Notes under the pieces: generated by a model
Databases searched by the model: none
The model's input: only the letters and a program-made list of their open reading frames with translations
What the model was told of the DNA's origin: nothing
Assembly (NCBI GenBank): GCA_050942995.1
Contig: JBMNOI010000069.1
Coordinates: 1 to 20,418 of the forward strand
DNA length: 20,418 nt
Reading direction: 5' to 3'
From: JBMNOI01 sp050942995
GTDB lineage: Bacteria; Chloroflexota; Anaerolineae; UBA1429
Shown here: piece by piece, positions 1-7,400 of the stretch
Layout: the number at the start of each line of letters is the position of its first letter
How positions within the stretch are numbered: the first letter of the stretch is position 1
Made by a program: the position numbers and the translations under genes

Positions 1-28
1 TGCGGCCGTCCAAAATTTGTGCGCTCAT
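1..28 (-). CDS. folD: 5' end of bifunctional methylene-THF dehydrogenase/cyclohydrolase (partial)
   Basis: Only the first nine codons lie in the window. They read M-S-A-Q-I-L-D-G-R, which matches the very conserved FolD N-terminus (the ILDGK motif that opens these proteins). A strong ribosome binding site, AAAGGAGG, sits three bases before the ATG. The gene starts 34 bases after the fchA stop on the same strand, so the two are probably co-transcribed. FolD is a cytoplasmic enzyme that interconverts methylene-THF, methenyl-THF and formyl-THF with NAD(P). That is the step feeding MetF, encoded upstream in the same gene train. The identification rests on nine residues plus context, so it is likely but not certain. 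Confidence 0.72.
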
Positions 29-62
29 AGGCCTCCTTTATCGGGAGTGTGGACGCGCCGGA

Positions 63-695
63 TCAGGCGCTCATCTGCGCCCGGACCACAGCCACCACGC
101 GATCGCGCAATTCGGCTTTACCCTGTGTGAGGGCCTCGATGCGCGCGCGGGTGACCCGAATATATTCCTCATCCCGGATGCTGTTCAGGTTCACATCGAT
201 ATTGAGCAACGCGGCGCGCATGCAGGCCTCGGCCAGGTAGGCGCCGGCTCCGGCGTCGCTTATCGCCCAGCGATTGCCCTGTTCGGCGGTGGGCAGGGCC
301 AGCTCCAGCACACGACCGCAGCTCTCGGCGATGGTCAGGGGCACCTCGGCGGCCTCTTTCAGGGCGGCCTGTATGGCCCGGGTGCGCGCCTTTTTCTGCT
401 CGTCCGTCTTGCGCGGCAGACGGTAGGCCTCCATCACCCGGCCGTAGGCGCGAGTATCCTCTTCCAGCAAAGCGGCCAGCCTGTGGCGTAGCTTCTCGCT
501 CTCTTCCAGCACGGCGGCCATGGCGTCCCAGGCATCCTCATAGCCCTTTTTACCGGCGGTGAGATAACACACCATGCTTACCAGTCCCGCGGCCAGCGAG
601 CCGCCCAATGCGGCGGTGCTGCCTCCGCCGGGCACCGGCTCGCTCGACGCCAGCGCGTCGAGGAATTCCTGTACGGCCAGTTCGGTAAACGCCAT
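63..695 (-). CDS. fchA: Methenyl-THF cyclohydrolase (cyclodeaminase/cyclohydrolase family, FTCD_C)
   Basis: A 210-residue protein of the formiminotransferase-cyclodeaminase C-terminal family, which in one-carbon pathways acts as methenyl-THF cyclohydrolase (FchA). The signature PVPGGGSTAALGGSLAAGLV stretch lies at about residues 20-40, followed by the helical core expected of this family, and the length is normal. The start at 695 is chosen because a GGAGG lies five bases upstream on the minus strand and the homology begins there (MAFTEL). The ATG one codon earlier is possible, and the open frame back to 767 adds only unrelated residues. It is followed 34 bases later by folD and preceded, beyond a 321-base gap, by flxA. 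Both FchA and FolD can carry out the cyclohydrolase step, so the pair is partly redundant. Substrate: THF rather than formimino-THF is inferred from the neighbours. Confidence 0.88.
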   Translation of the reverse strand: MAFTELAVQEFLDALASSEPVPGGGSTAALGGSLAAGLVSMVCYLTAGKKGYEDAWDAMAAVLEESEKLRHRLAALLEEDTRAYGRVMEAYRLPRKTDEQKKARTRAIQAALKEAAEVPLTIAESCGRVLELALPTAEQGNRWAISDAGAGAYLAEACMRAALLNIDVNLNSIRDEEYIRVTRARIEALTQGKAELRDRVVAVVRAQMSA

Positions 696-912
696 CATCC
701 CCTCCGGATTGACTAAAGCGTGGTCGAGTCGCCCCATCTCATGTCGAAAGGCATCGCCAGATACCAACCCCGCACGCTATTCTAGCGCATCTCTCTAATT
801 TGGGACAACGCGCCCTGCCCGAGCCACATTCGAGAGGCGATCCGGTGTATATGCTCGTGACCGATCGGACGGATAAGCGCGAAGCTCGCACACGACGGCA
901 TGGCTGCACCTT

Positions 913-994
913 TGCCCTCACCCGGCGCTCCGCTGCTTCGCAGCGTCCGCCACCCGTCTCCCGGCGACGAGTACGTCGCTTGTGGGTGAGGGCA
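913..994. repeat. Palindromic repeat element with two internal hairpins
   Basis: A perfect 11-base inverted repeat, TGCCCTCACCC (913-923) and GGGTGAGGGCA (984-994), encloses two further hairpins. The first is GGCG...CGCTGC-ttc-GCAGCG...CGCC (924-951); the second is GCGACG-agta-CGTCGC (964-979). The whole can fold as a three-way junction or cruciform on either strand. It lies in the 321-base gap (696-1016) between fchA and flxA, the largest gap in the minus-strand gene train. CCCTCACCC/GGGTGAGGG palindromes of this kind resemble dispersed REP- or MITE-like elements of environmental bacterial genomes. No transposase, target-site duplication or T-run is visible. I see nothing else convincing in the rest of the gap. 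Confidence 0.7.
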
Positions 995-1016
995 GTTTGG
1001 CTGCTGATCTGAAGGC

Positions 1017-1892
1017 CTAATACTCGGGCGGCAGACGATCCAGCTCGGCCAGGCTGAACACCGGCCCGTCGACGCAGACATACTTTGGTCCCACATTGCA
1101 GCGCCCGCACTTGCCGATGCCGCACTTCATGCGGTTTTCCAGCGATGTGTAGATGCGCTCCTTGTCGAACCCGAGACGCGTCATCACCGGCAGGGTAAAG
1201 CGGATCATCACCGGCGGACCACAGATCACGGCGACGGCGTTGTCGGCGGTGGGGGCCACCTCCTCGACCACGGCGGGCACAAAGCCCACCTTATGCGTCC
1301 AGCCGGAAGCGGGCTGGTCGATGGTCTGCCATACGTCGATATCGTCCCGGGCTTCCCAGGCGGCCAGATCGTCCTTGTACATGAGCAGGCCCGGATCGCG
1401 CGCGCCATAGATGACGGTGATGCGGCCGTACCGTTCGCGCTCGCCCTCCTTCAGCAGGTAGACGATGAGGGAGCGCAGGGTGGTAAAGGCGAATCCGCCG
1501 CCGATGACGACGATGTCTCGCCCGCGCATCGCCTCCAGAGGAAAGGCGTTGCCCAACGGCCCGCGCACGCCCAGGCGATCGCCCGGCTCGAGACTGTGCA
1601 ACATCGAGGTGACGACACCGGTCTTTTTGACCGTAAAGCGCAGCATGCCCGCTTCGGTGGGCGACGAGGCGATGCCAAAGGGCGCCTCGCCATAACCGAA
1701 CAGCGACACCTCACAGAACTGGCCGGGAGTATAGCGGAACGAGGCGGTATCCTCATCCCGGCAGAAGGCCAGATCGAAGCTCTTGATGGTGCGGTCGTCG
1801 GTCTCGTCGGTGACGGCGCGCAGCACCATGGGGATGGGCATGTAAGGGTTGCCCGTCGTCGTATGGCAGGTGCAGGTGTGGTGATCGCTCAT
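1017..1892 (-). CDS. flxA: FlxA-like FAD/NAD(P)H oxidoreductase subunit (HydG/AsrB type)
   Basis: A 291-residue cytoplasmic flavoprotein of the ferredoxin-NADP reductase superfamily, related to sulfhydrogenase gamma and anaerobic sulfite reductase B. Residues 20-120 form the FAD barrel, with PFGIASSP (71-78) at the flavin-binding loop and GVRGPLGNAFP at 108-118. The NAD(P) domain follows with GGGFAFTTLRS (131-141) and ICGPPVM (223-229). Cysteines 257, 262, 265 and 273 near the C-terminus are the usual [2Fe-2S] ligands of this family. The ATG at 1892 is chosen because it makes an ATGA overlap with the flxB stop and homology starts there; an open frame runs further upstream but is antiparallel filler. 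In FlxABCD-HdrABC systems this subunit takes electrons from NADH, and that role is inferred here. Confidence 0.87.
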   Translation of the reverse strand: MSDHHTCTCHTTTGNPYMPIPMVLRAVTDETDDRTIKSFDLAFCRDEDTASFRYTPGQFCEVSLFGYGEAPFGIASSPTEAGMLRFTVKKTGVVTSMLHSLEPGDRLGVRGPLGNAFPLEAMRGRDIVVIGGGFAFTTLRSLIVYLLKEGERERYGRITVIYGARDPGLLMYKDDLAAWEARDDIDVWQTIDQPASGWTHKVGFVPAVVEEVAPTADNAVAVICGPPVMIRFTLPVMTRLGFDKERIYTSLENRMKCGIGKCGRCNVGPKYVCVDGPVFSLAELDRLPPEY

Positions 1893-2956
1893 GCCTTTGC
1901 CTCCCCGTGGCCGTCCACGGCCTGGTCTGCCACCTCGCGCACCCGTCGGATCACGTCGCGAATATCCAGCCGCACCGGGCAGGCCTGTATACAGCGTCCG
2001 CAGCCCACACAGCCGTACATCCCCACATTCTCGGGCAGGTAGGCGAATTTGTGCATGGTGCGCTGTCGCCAGCGCGCCGCCTGATCGGGCCTCGGGTTGT
2101 GCCCCGAGGCGTGCAGGGTAAAGGTAGGGTACATGCACGAATCCCAGGCCCTCATGCGCTCGCCGTCTCTTGCCCGCAGTCGATCCTCGATGGTAAAGCA
2201 GTGGCATCCGGGGCACAGATAGGTGCAGGTGCCGCAGGCCACGCATTTCTCGGCGATCTCGGCCCACACCGGGCTGTCGAACAGTCCCTGCAGGACCTTC
2301 TTGATGCCGGCCACCGGCTTTACAGGGCGCAGGCGCTGCATGGCCCGATCCTCGATCTCTGCCGCGGCGGCTCGATGGGCCTCATCGACCGGCGAGAGCC
2401 GATCGGCCAGCTCCCGAAAGACCTCCCGACCTTGTTCCGTTACGGGCTCGATGAGGTATGCATCTCCGGCGTCGCGCATGAACAGGTCGGCGCCGAGACG
2501 ATCATAGGGGCCGCCGTTCAGGGCGTGGCAGAAGCAGGTGCTTCGCGGTCTGGCGCAGGCCAGAACGATGACGAGGGTGTTCTTACGGCGGGCGGCGTAA
2601 TAGGCGTCGCGGAAACGTCCCTCCAGAAAGACGCGATCCAGCATCAAAAAGCTATGCGCGTCGCAGGGACGTACACCCAGCAGCACCGTGGGGGTCTCTT
2701 CAGGCGTCGATGAGTGCCCGTCGGCGTAGTGGCCGCACGCCCGCCCAAAGCGCATCATCCCCTCGGTCTGGGGGAGCAGCATCGCCTTGGGCGAATCGGA
2801 GGTGTTGCCGGCGTCCAACGTGATCGTCTCGCCCGCCTCGACCGTCCTCCAGCGCAGCGCACCGTCGTGTAATACCGGCGCCACGAGCCGCCGGCCCGAA
2901 CCCAGTCGGGCCACCAGCTCGTTCAGGCGTTCCTTCGGCAGCATGCGTGAATCCAC
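1889..2956 (-). CDS. flxB: FlxB-like 4Fe-4S dicluster protein (HydB/AsrA family)
   Basis: A 355-residue iron-sulfur protein of the sulfhydrogenase-beta / anaerobic sulfite reductase A family. The N-terminal two thirds contains the LLGVRPCDAHS motif (92-102) and CxC at 141-143, typical of the family. Two [4Fe-4S] motifs follow: C238-C241-C244-C248-P and C316-C319-C322-C326-P, and C251/C253 lie just after the first. The start is GTG at 2956, supported by GAGGAG about six bases upstream; the ATG four codons later has no such site. It overlaps flxA by ATGA, the normal pairing for HydB-HydG-type partners, so the two probably form an NAD(P)H-oxidising module that passes electrons through iron-sulfur clusters toward HdrA. 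Family assignment is firm; the partner chain is inferred. Confidence 0.86.
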   Translation of the reverse strand: MDSRMLPKERLNELVARLGSGRRLVAPVLHDGALRWRTVEAGETITLDAGNTSDSPKAMLLPQTEGMMRFGRACGHYADGHSSTPEETPTVLLGVRPCDAHSFLMLDRVFLEGRFRDAYYAARRKNTLVIVLACARPRSTCFCHALNGGPYDRLGADLFMRDAGDAYLIEPVTEQGREVFRELADRLSPVDEAHRAAAAEIEDRAMQRLRPVKPVAGIKKVLQGLFDSPVWAEIAEKCVACGTCTYLCPGCHCFTIEDRLRARDGERMRAWDSCMYPTFTLHASGHNPRPDQAARWRQRTMHKFAYLPENVGMYGCVGCGRCIQACPVRLDIRDVIRRVREVADQAVDGHGEAKA

Positions 2957-2972
2957 GGTGTCTCCTCGATCT

Positions 2973-3022
2973 GGTCGCCATCCGATGGGTGGCGATACGA
3001 TATCCGGTAGCGTCGACGCTAC
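2973..3022. repeat. Two adjacent hairpins in the flxC-flxB gap
   Basis: Inside the 93-base gap (2957-3049) between flxC and flxB are two strong palindromes. The first pairs TCGCCATCC (2975-2983) with GGGTGGCGA (2987-2995) around a three-base loop, nine pairs with one G-U. The second, GTAGCGTCGACGCTAC (3007-3022), is a perfect 16-base palindrome. Neither is followed by a T-run in the transcribed direction, so they do not look like simple rho-independent terminators. They could be mRNA-processing or stability hairpins that adjust subunit ratios inside the operon, or a small repeat; this is inference. The exact outer limit of the first stem is 2975-2995. Confidence 0.5.
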
Positions 3023-3049
3023 AGACCGGTGCCTTCGAGTCGGGTCGAC

Positions 3050-4003
3050 CTACAGGACAAAGTCGTCCGGGTCGTCCGGGCTGTAGGTCGTTAGCGGTGG
3101 GCGCGCTTTGACATCGGTGCCGGCCTCGTAGCCGAACAGCTCTCGAGCGTCCAGGCGCAGCTTGTCCAGAAACAGGCGCAGGTTGACCCCCTGCGGGCAG
3201 GCCCGGGTGCAGGCGCCACAGCCTACGCAGCGCCCCGCCAGGTGAAAGGTGCGCATGATCTGATAGAATTGCAGATCCTCCGGGTCACCGGTCTGATTGA
3301 ACCAGCGCGGCATGGTGCGATCGGCAAAGCAGGTATTGCAGTAACAGAGCGGGCAGGCGTTGCGACAGGCGTAGCACAGGTTACAGCGCGTCAGTTCGGC
3401 GTTGAACGCCTCCCATCGCGCCTCATCGTCCAGTGCCTCCATCGCGCGCACGTGGGCGAATTCGTCTTTCGGTAGATCGTTCTCGGGCAGGCTGTCGCCC
3501 AGCAGCACATCGTACACAACGGGATTGCGTCGGTTGCAGGTCGAACAGAGATCGAACAGCGCCTCATCCGCCGGAATGCTCTCACCGTCGATCTCGACGT
3601 CACCGTCGGGCATCACGATCCCCTGCTCCAGCTCCTCTACGACGATGCCCAGTCGGGCGGCCACCTTGCGGGCGTCCACCACGCCGGAGCAGGGCACGCC
3701 CACGATACGCAGATTCTCCCGCTCGACCTGACCCTCCTGAATCAACCCCACGATGGCGCGGGCGTCACAGCCCTTGGCCATGAGGCCCACCTTGATACCG
3801 CGATATTTGGGCAGGTAGACGGCCAGATTGTTCTCGCAGGCGGCGTCCCAGATCAGTCGTTCTACATCGGCGGCATCTCGGACAAAGCACGGCGTGGCAC
3901 GCAGCGGCACAGAGCCCCTCTCATAGCCGATGAACAGATCGATCTCGCCCGTCTCCAGCCAGTGGGCGATGGCGCGACGTATCGGATCGGGGAGTGGCGT
4001 CAT
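3050..4003 (-). CDS. flxC: FlxC-like iron-sulfur protein (FrhB/FdhB-related, 4Fe-4S dicluster)
   Basis: A 317-residue cytoplasmic iron-sulfur protein. The first 130 residues resemble the N-terminal part of coenzyme F420 hydrogenase/dehydrogenase beta-type proteins (GLMAKGCDARAI at 73-84, GVPCSGVVD at 102-110). Residues 153-156 carry CSTC. The C-terminal half has C207-C210-C213-C217-P, three further cysteines at 220, 222 and 225, and a second classical motif C259-C262-C265-C269-P. The ATG at 4003 has GGAGGG about seven bases upstream and overlaps the flxD stop by ATGA. In position it corresponds to FlxC of FlxABCD clusters and presumably wires the NADH-oxidising FlxA/B unit to FlxD and HdrA. 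It might also accept ferredoxin. Family assignment is good, exact role inferred. Confidence 0.8.
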   Translation of the reverse strand: MTPLPDPIRRAIAHWLETGEIDLFIGYERGSVPLRATPCFVRDAADVERLIWDAACENNLAVYLPKYRGIKVGLMAKGCDARAIVGLIQEGQVERENLRIVGVPCSGVVDARKVAARLGIVVEELEQGIVMPDGDVEIDGESIPADEALFDLCSTCNRRNPVVYDVLLGDSLPENDLPKDEFAHVRAMEALDDEARWEAFNAELTRCNLCYACRNACPLCYCNTCFADRTMPRWFNQTGDPEDLQFYQIMRTFHLAGRCVGCGACTRACPQGVNLRLFLDKLRLDARELFGYEAGTDVKARPPLTTYSPDDPDDFVL

Positions 4004-4464
4004 GATGCGCCCTCCGTTCCCGCCCCGGTCGGGGCGTTGATGTTCAATCGGCGGGATGGGCCCAAGCGGCGCACATCCTCCGTAACCCGTGTGACCACCT
4101 CGGCAAAGCGCGCCCCCTCAGAGGCCGATACCCACGAGAACTGCACCCGTCCCCTCTCGATGCCCAGATATTCCAGATAGCGCTGCAAGAGGACGAAGCG
4201 GCGTCGCGCGTAATAGTTTCCGGCCAGATAGTGGCAATCGCCGGGGTGGCATCCCGAAACCAGCACGCCGTCGGCGCCCTGGCGCAGCGCCTCGACGATA
4301 AAGATTGGATTCACCCTTCCCGAACAGGGCATGCGGATGATCCGCACGTTAGGCGGATACTGCATGCGCGAGGTGCCCGCCAGATCGGCTCCGGCGTAGG
4401 AACACCAGTTGCATAAAAAGGCCAGGATTCGCGGCTCCCAGCCCGCCGGGCTCGTGTCGGCCAT
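4000..4464 (-). CDS. flxD: FlxD/MvhD-type [2Fe-2S] electron transfer subunit
   Basis: A 154-residue member of the MvhD/FlxD (hydrogenase iron-sulfur subunit) family, which docks electron donors onto HdrA. All family hallmarks are present: LCNWCSYAGADLAG (17-30) with C18 and C21, MPCSGRVNP (45-53) with C47, and SGCHPGDCHYLAGN (70-83) with C72 and C77. The ATG at 4464 has the purine-rich GGAAGGG six bases before it and gives a length close to the family norm. In-frame ATGs at 4485 and 4491 would add 7-9 residues; the one at 4491 overlaps the hdrA stop as TAATG, so it cannot be excluded. It sits immediately after hdrA, the usual partner order. Function as the link between the Flx proteins and HdrA is well supported by the family. 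Confidence 0.9.
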   Translation of the reverse strand: MADTSPAGWEPRILAFLCNWCSYAGADLAGTSRMQYPPNVRIIRMPCSGRVNPIFIVEALRQGADGVLVSGCHPGDCHYLAGNYYARRRFVLLQRYLEYLGIERGRVQFSWVSASEGARFAEVVTRVTEDVRRLGPSRRLNINAPTGAGTEGAS

Positions 4465-4490
4465 GCTCGTCCCTTCCGTCGTCATCGCCA

Positions 4491-7400
4491 TTATTCGGTC
4501 ATCAGCGCGGCGATCTGCGCCATAATCTGCATGTCGTCGAATCCATCCAGAGTGATGCAGCCCGAGCGGCAGGCGGCGGCGCATGCGCCACATCCTTTGC
4601 ACAGCACGGGATTGACCTCGGCACAATCCTTCCGGTTGCGCCGTGTCACCTCCTTGTGCACCATGTCGATGGCGCCGTAGGGGCAAATGGCGACACAATC
4701 GCCACAGGCCACACAGCACACCGGGTCGGTACAGGCCACCGATCCGGCGGCCATCAGTTCATCTCTGGAAAGGATGGTGGCGGCGCGGGCTACGGCGGCA
4801 CCGGTCTGGACGATGGCCTCATCCAGGAATTTGGGGCCGTGGGCCAATCCGGCCAGATACACACCCTCGGTGCTGAAATCCACCGGCCGCAGCTTCATGT
4901 GCGCCTCGAGGAAGAACCCCTCGGCGTTGAGCGGCACCTTGAACAATGCCGCCAGATCACCGGCATCCTCCTGCGGGGCGATGCCCACGCTCAGGGCCAG
5001 CAGGTCCGGTCGCAGCACCACCTCCTGCCCCACGATGGGGTCGTGCAGGCGGATCTCGAGGGCGCCGTCGCGCCGCTCGACCCGTGGGGGCGCCTCGGCC
5101 TCGTATCGGGTAAAGAGTACGCCCAGATCCCGTGCCTGCCGGTAATAGGTCTCGCGCAGGCCATAGCTGCGAATGTCGCGGTAGAGGATGTGGACGTCGC
5201 ACTCGGGGTCGCGCTTTTTGATCTCGATGGCGTTCTTGAGCGCCTGCGAGCAGCAGACCCGGCTACAGTATGGGTTCTCGGGGGTGCGCGATCCCACACA
5301 CTGGATCATCACCACCGATCGGGGCGCGGGCGACGGTCCGCCCCCGGCCAGCGCCTCCTCCAGTTGCCGTTGGGTGAGCACCCGTGGATCGCGCCCGTAG
5401 AAATAGTCGTCGCCGACGCGTTCGCGGCCGCCGGTGGCGATAATGGCCACACCGTGTTCGACCGTCACCTCATTACCCCCGGTCTTGTTCCGGCCGATGA
5501 TGCTGCGATAGTTCCCCAGATAGCCCTCGACCGCCCGAAGGGTGGAGCCGGTGTATACGCGGATGCGGGGATGTGTCGTGGTGCGATGAATGATCCGGGC
5601 CAGCGCCTCCTGGATTCGCTCGTTGCGCAGGGTGCGGTGGATGTGCCGGGCGTTTCCGCCCAATACCTCCTCGCGCTCGACCAGATGCACCTCATAACCC
5701 TGGTCGGCCATGCGCAGCGCCGCCGTCATGCCCGATACGCCACCCCCCACCACCAGCGCGCTATGGGTGACCGGCAGGGGCCGGCCGTACAGGGCCCGGT
5801 GATAGGTCACCCGGGCCACCGCCATGCGCACCAGATCTTTGGCCTTTTCGGTGGCCTCTTGCGGGCGGGACTGGTGCACCCAGGAGCACTGGTCGCGGAT
5901 GTTGGCCAGTTCGAACAGGTGGGGGTTCAGCCCTATCTCGCGGATGGTTTCCTGGAACAGCGCCTCATGAGTGCGTGGCGAGCAAGACGCCACCACGACG
6001 CGATTGATGCCGTGCTCGCGGATGATCTCCTGGATAGCCCCCTGCGTGTCCTGAGAGCAGGTGAACAGGTTGCGCCCGGCATAGACGACGTAGGGCAGAG
6101 TGCGGACGTACTCCTGCACCGCCTCTACATCCACCGTGCCGGCGATATTGATGCCGCAATGGCAGACGAACACTCCCACTCGCGGCGGATCGCCGGAGAC
6201 GTCGATCTCTGGTGGATACTCTTTGACCTGCGTCAGGGTATGGCGCGCCGGGGCCAGCAGTGCGCCCGCCTCGGCCGCCGCCGCGCCGGCCTGCATCACC
6301 GTCTCGGGGATATCTCGCGGACTGTGGGCCGCGCCGCAGACATAGATGCCGGACCTGGAGCTGGCAAGCGGGTCGATCTCGTCGGTGTAGACGAATCCCT
6401 CATCGGTGGGGCGCAACCCCAGCCGCTCGATCAGCTCGCGGGTGCCGCGGGAGGGTTCGAGTCCCACCGAAAGCACCACCATATCAAAGGTCTCGTGCAG
6501 ATGGCGCTCGTCCTCGGTGACGTACACCAGGTCCAGCGAGCCGTCCGGATTCCCGTCTACCCGGGCCACTCGCGAGCGCACAAAGCGCACCCCGTACTCG
6601 TCGCGGGCACGCTCGTAATACTTGTCGAAATCCTTGCCGTAGGCGCGCATGTCCATGAAAAAGATCGTCGCCTGGATAGCGTGATCGTGCTCGCGGGCGA
6701 TGACGGCCTCTTTGATGGCGTACATGCAGCACACCGACGAGCAGTACTCGTGGCCGCACTGCCGGTCACGCGAGCCCACGCATTGCAAAAAGGCGATGCG
6801 GCGCGGCGGTGCGCCGTCCGAGCGGCGCAGCACATGTCCGCCGGTGGGGCCCGACGCCGACAGGATGCGTTCGAATTCCAGGCTGGTCACCACGTTGGGC
6901 AGCCGGCCATAGCCCAGCTCGTGCTTGATCCGCGGATCGAAGGGGTCGAACCCCGTCGCGAGGATCACGGCGCCCACCTCGATCTCGCTGTAACGTTCGT
7001 CCAGGGCGTGACGGATGGCATCGGGCTTGCAGGCGGTCACGCAGCGGTAGCACTCGGCGCAGATGCCACAGCTGAGGCAGCGCTCGGCCTCGGCGATGGC
7101 CTGCTCCTCGGTGAATCCGGCGGTTATCTCGTCGAAATCGTTCAGTCGCTCGACGACGGGGCGCTCTGCCGCATGATGGCGGGGACGGCGCACCGCCCGG
7201 CCCGAGGCCACCTGCCGGGCCACCTCACCGCGACTCAGCGTCACCACCCGCTCGGGGTCGATTCGCGGCAGCAACTCGACCTCTTCACCCGATAGATAGC
7301 GATGGATGCTCTCGGCGGCGTGGTGGCCCATGCCGATGGCTTCGATGGCGCTGCGCGGTCCGGTGGCGGCATCTCCGGCGACGAACACACCGGGGCGCCC

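Noticed and set aside
1893..2267. Possible N-terminal extension of the FlxA-like protein
   Set aside because: The added residues are Arg/Gly-rich out-of-frame translation of flxB; the ATG at 1892 with an ATGA overlap fits the family start.
4656..7295. An 879-codon open frame on the plus strand, opposite hdrA
   Set aside because: It is the antisense shadow of hdrA in GC-rich DNA; the translation shows no domain, and the minus strand has unmistakable HdrA motifs throughout.
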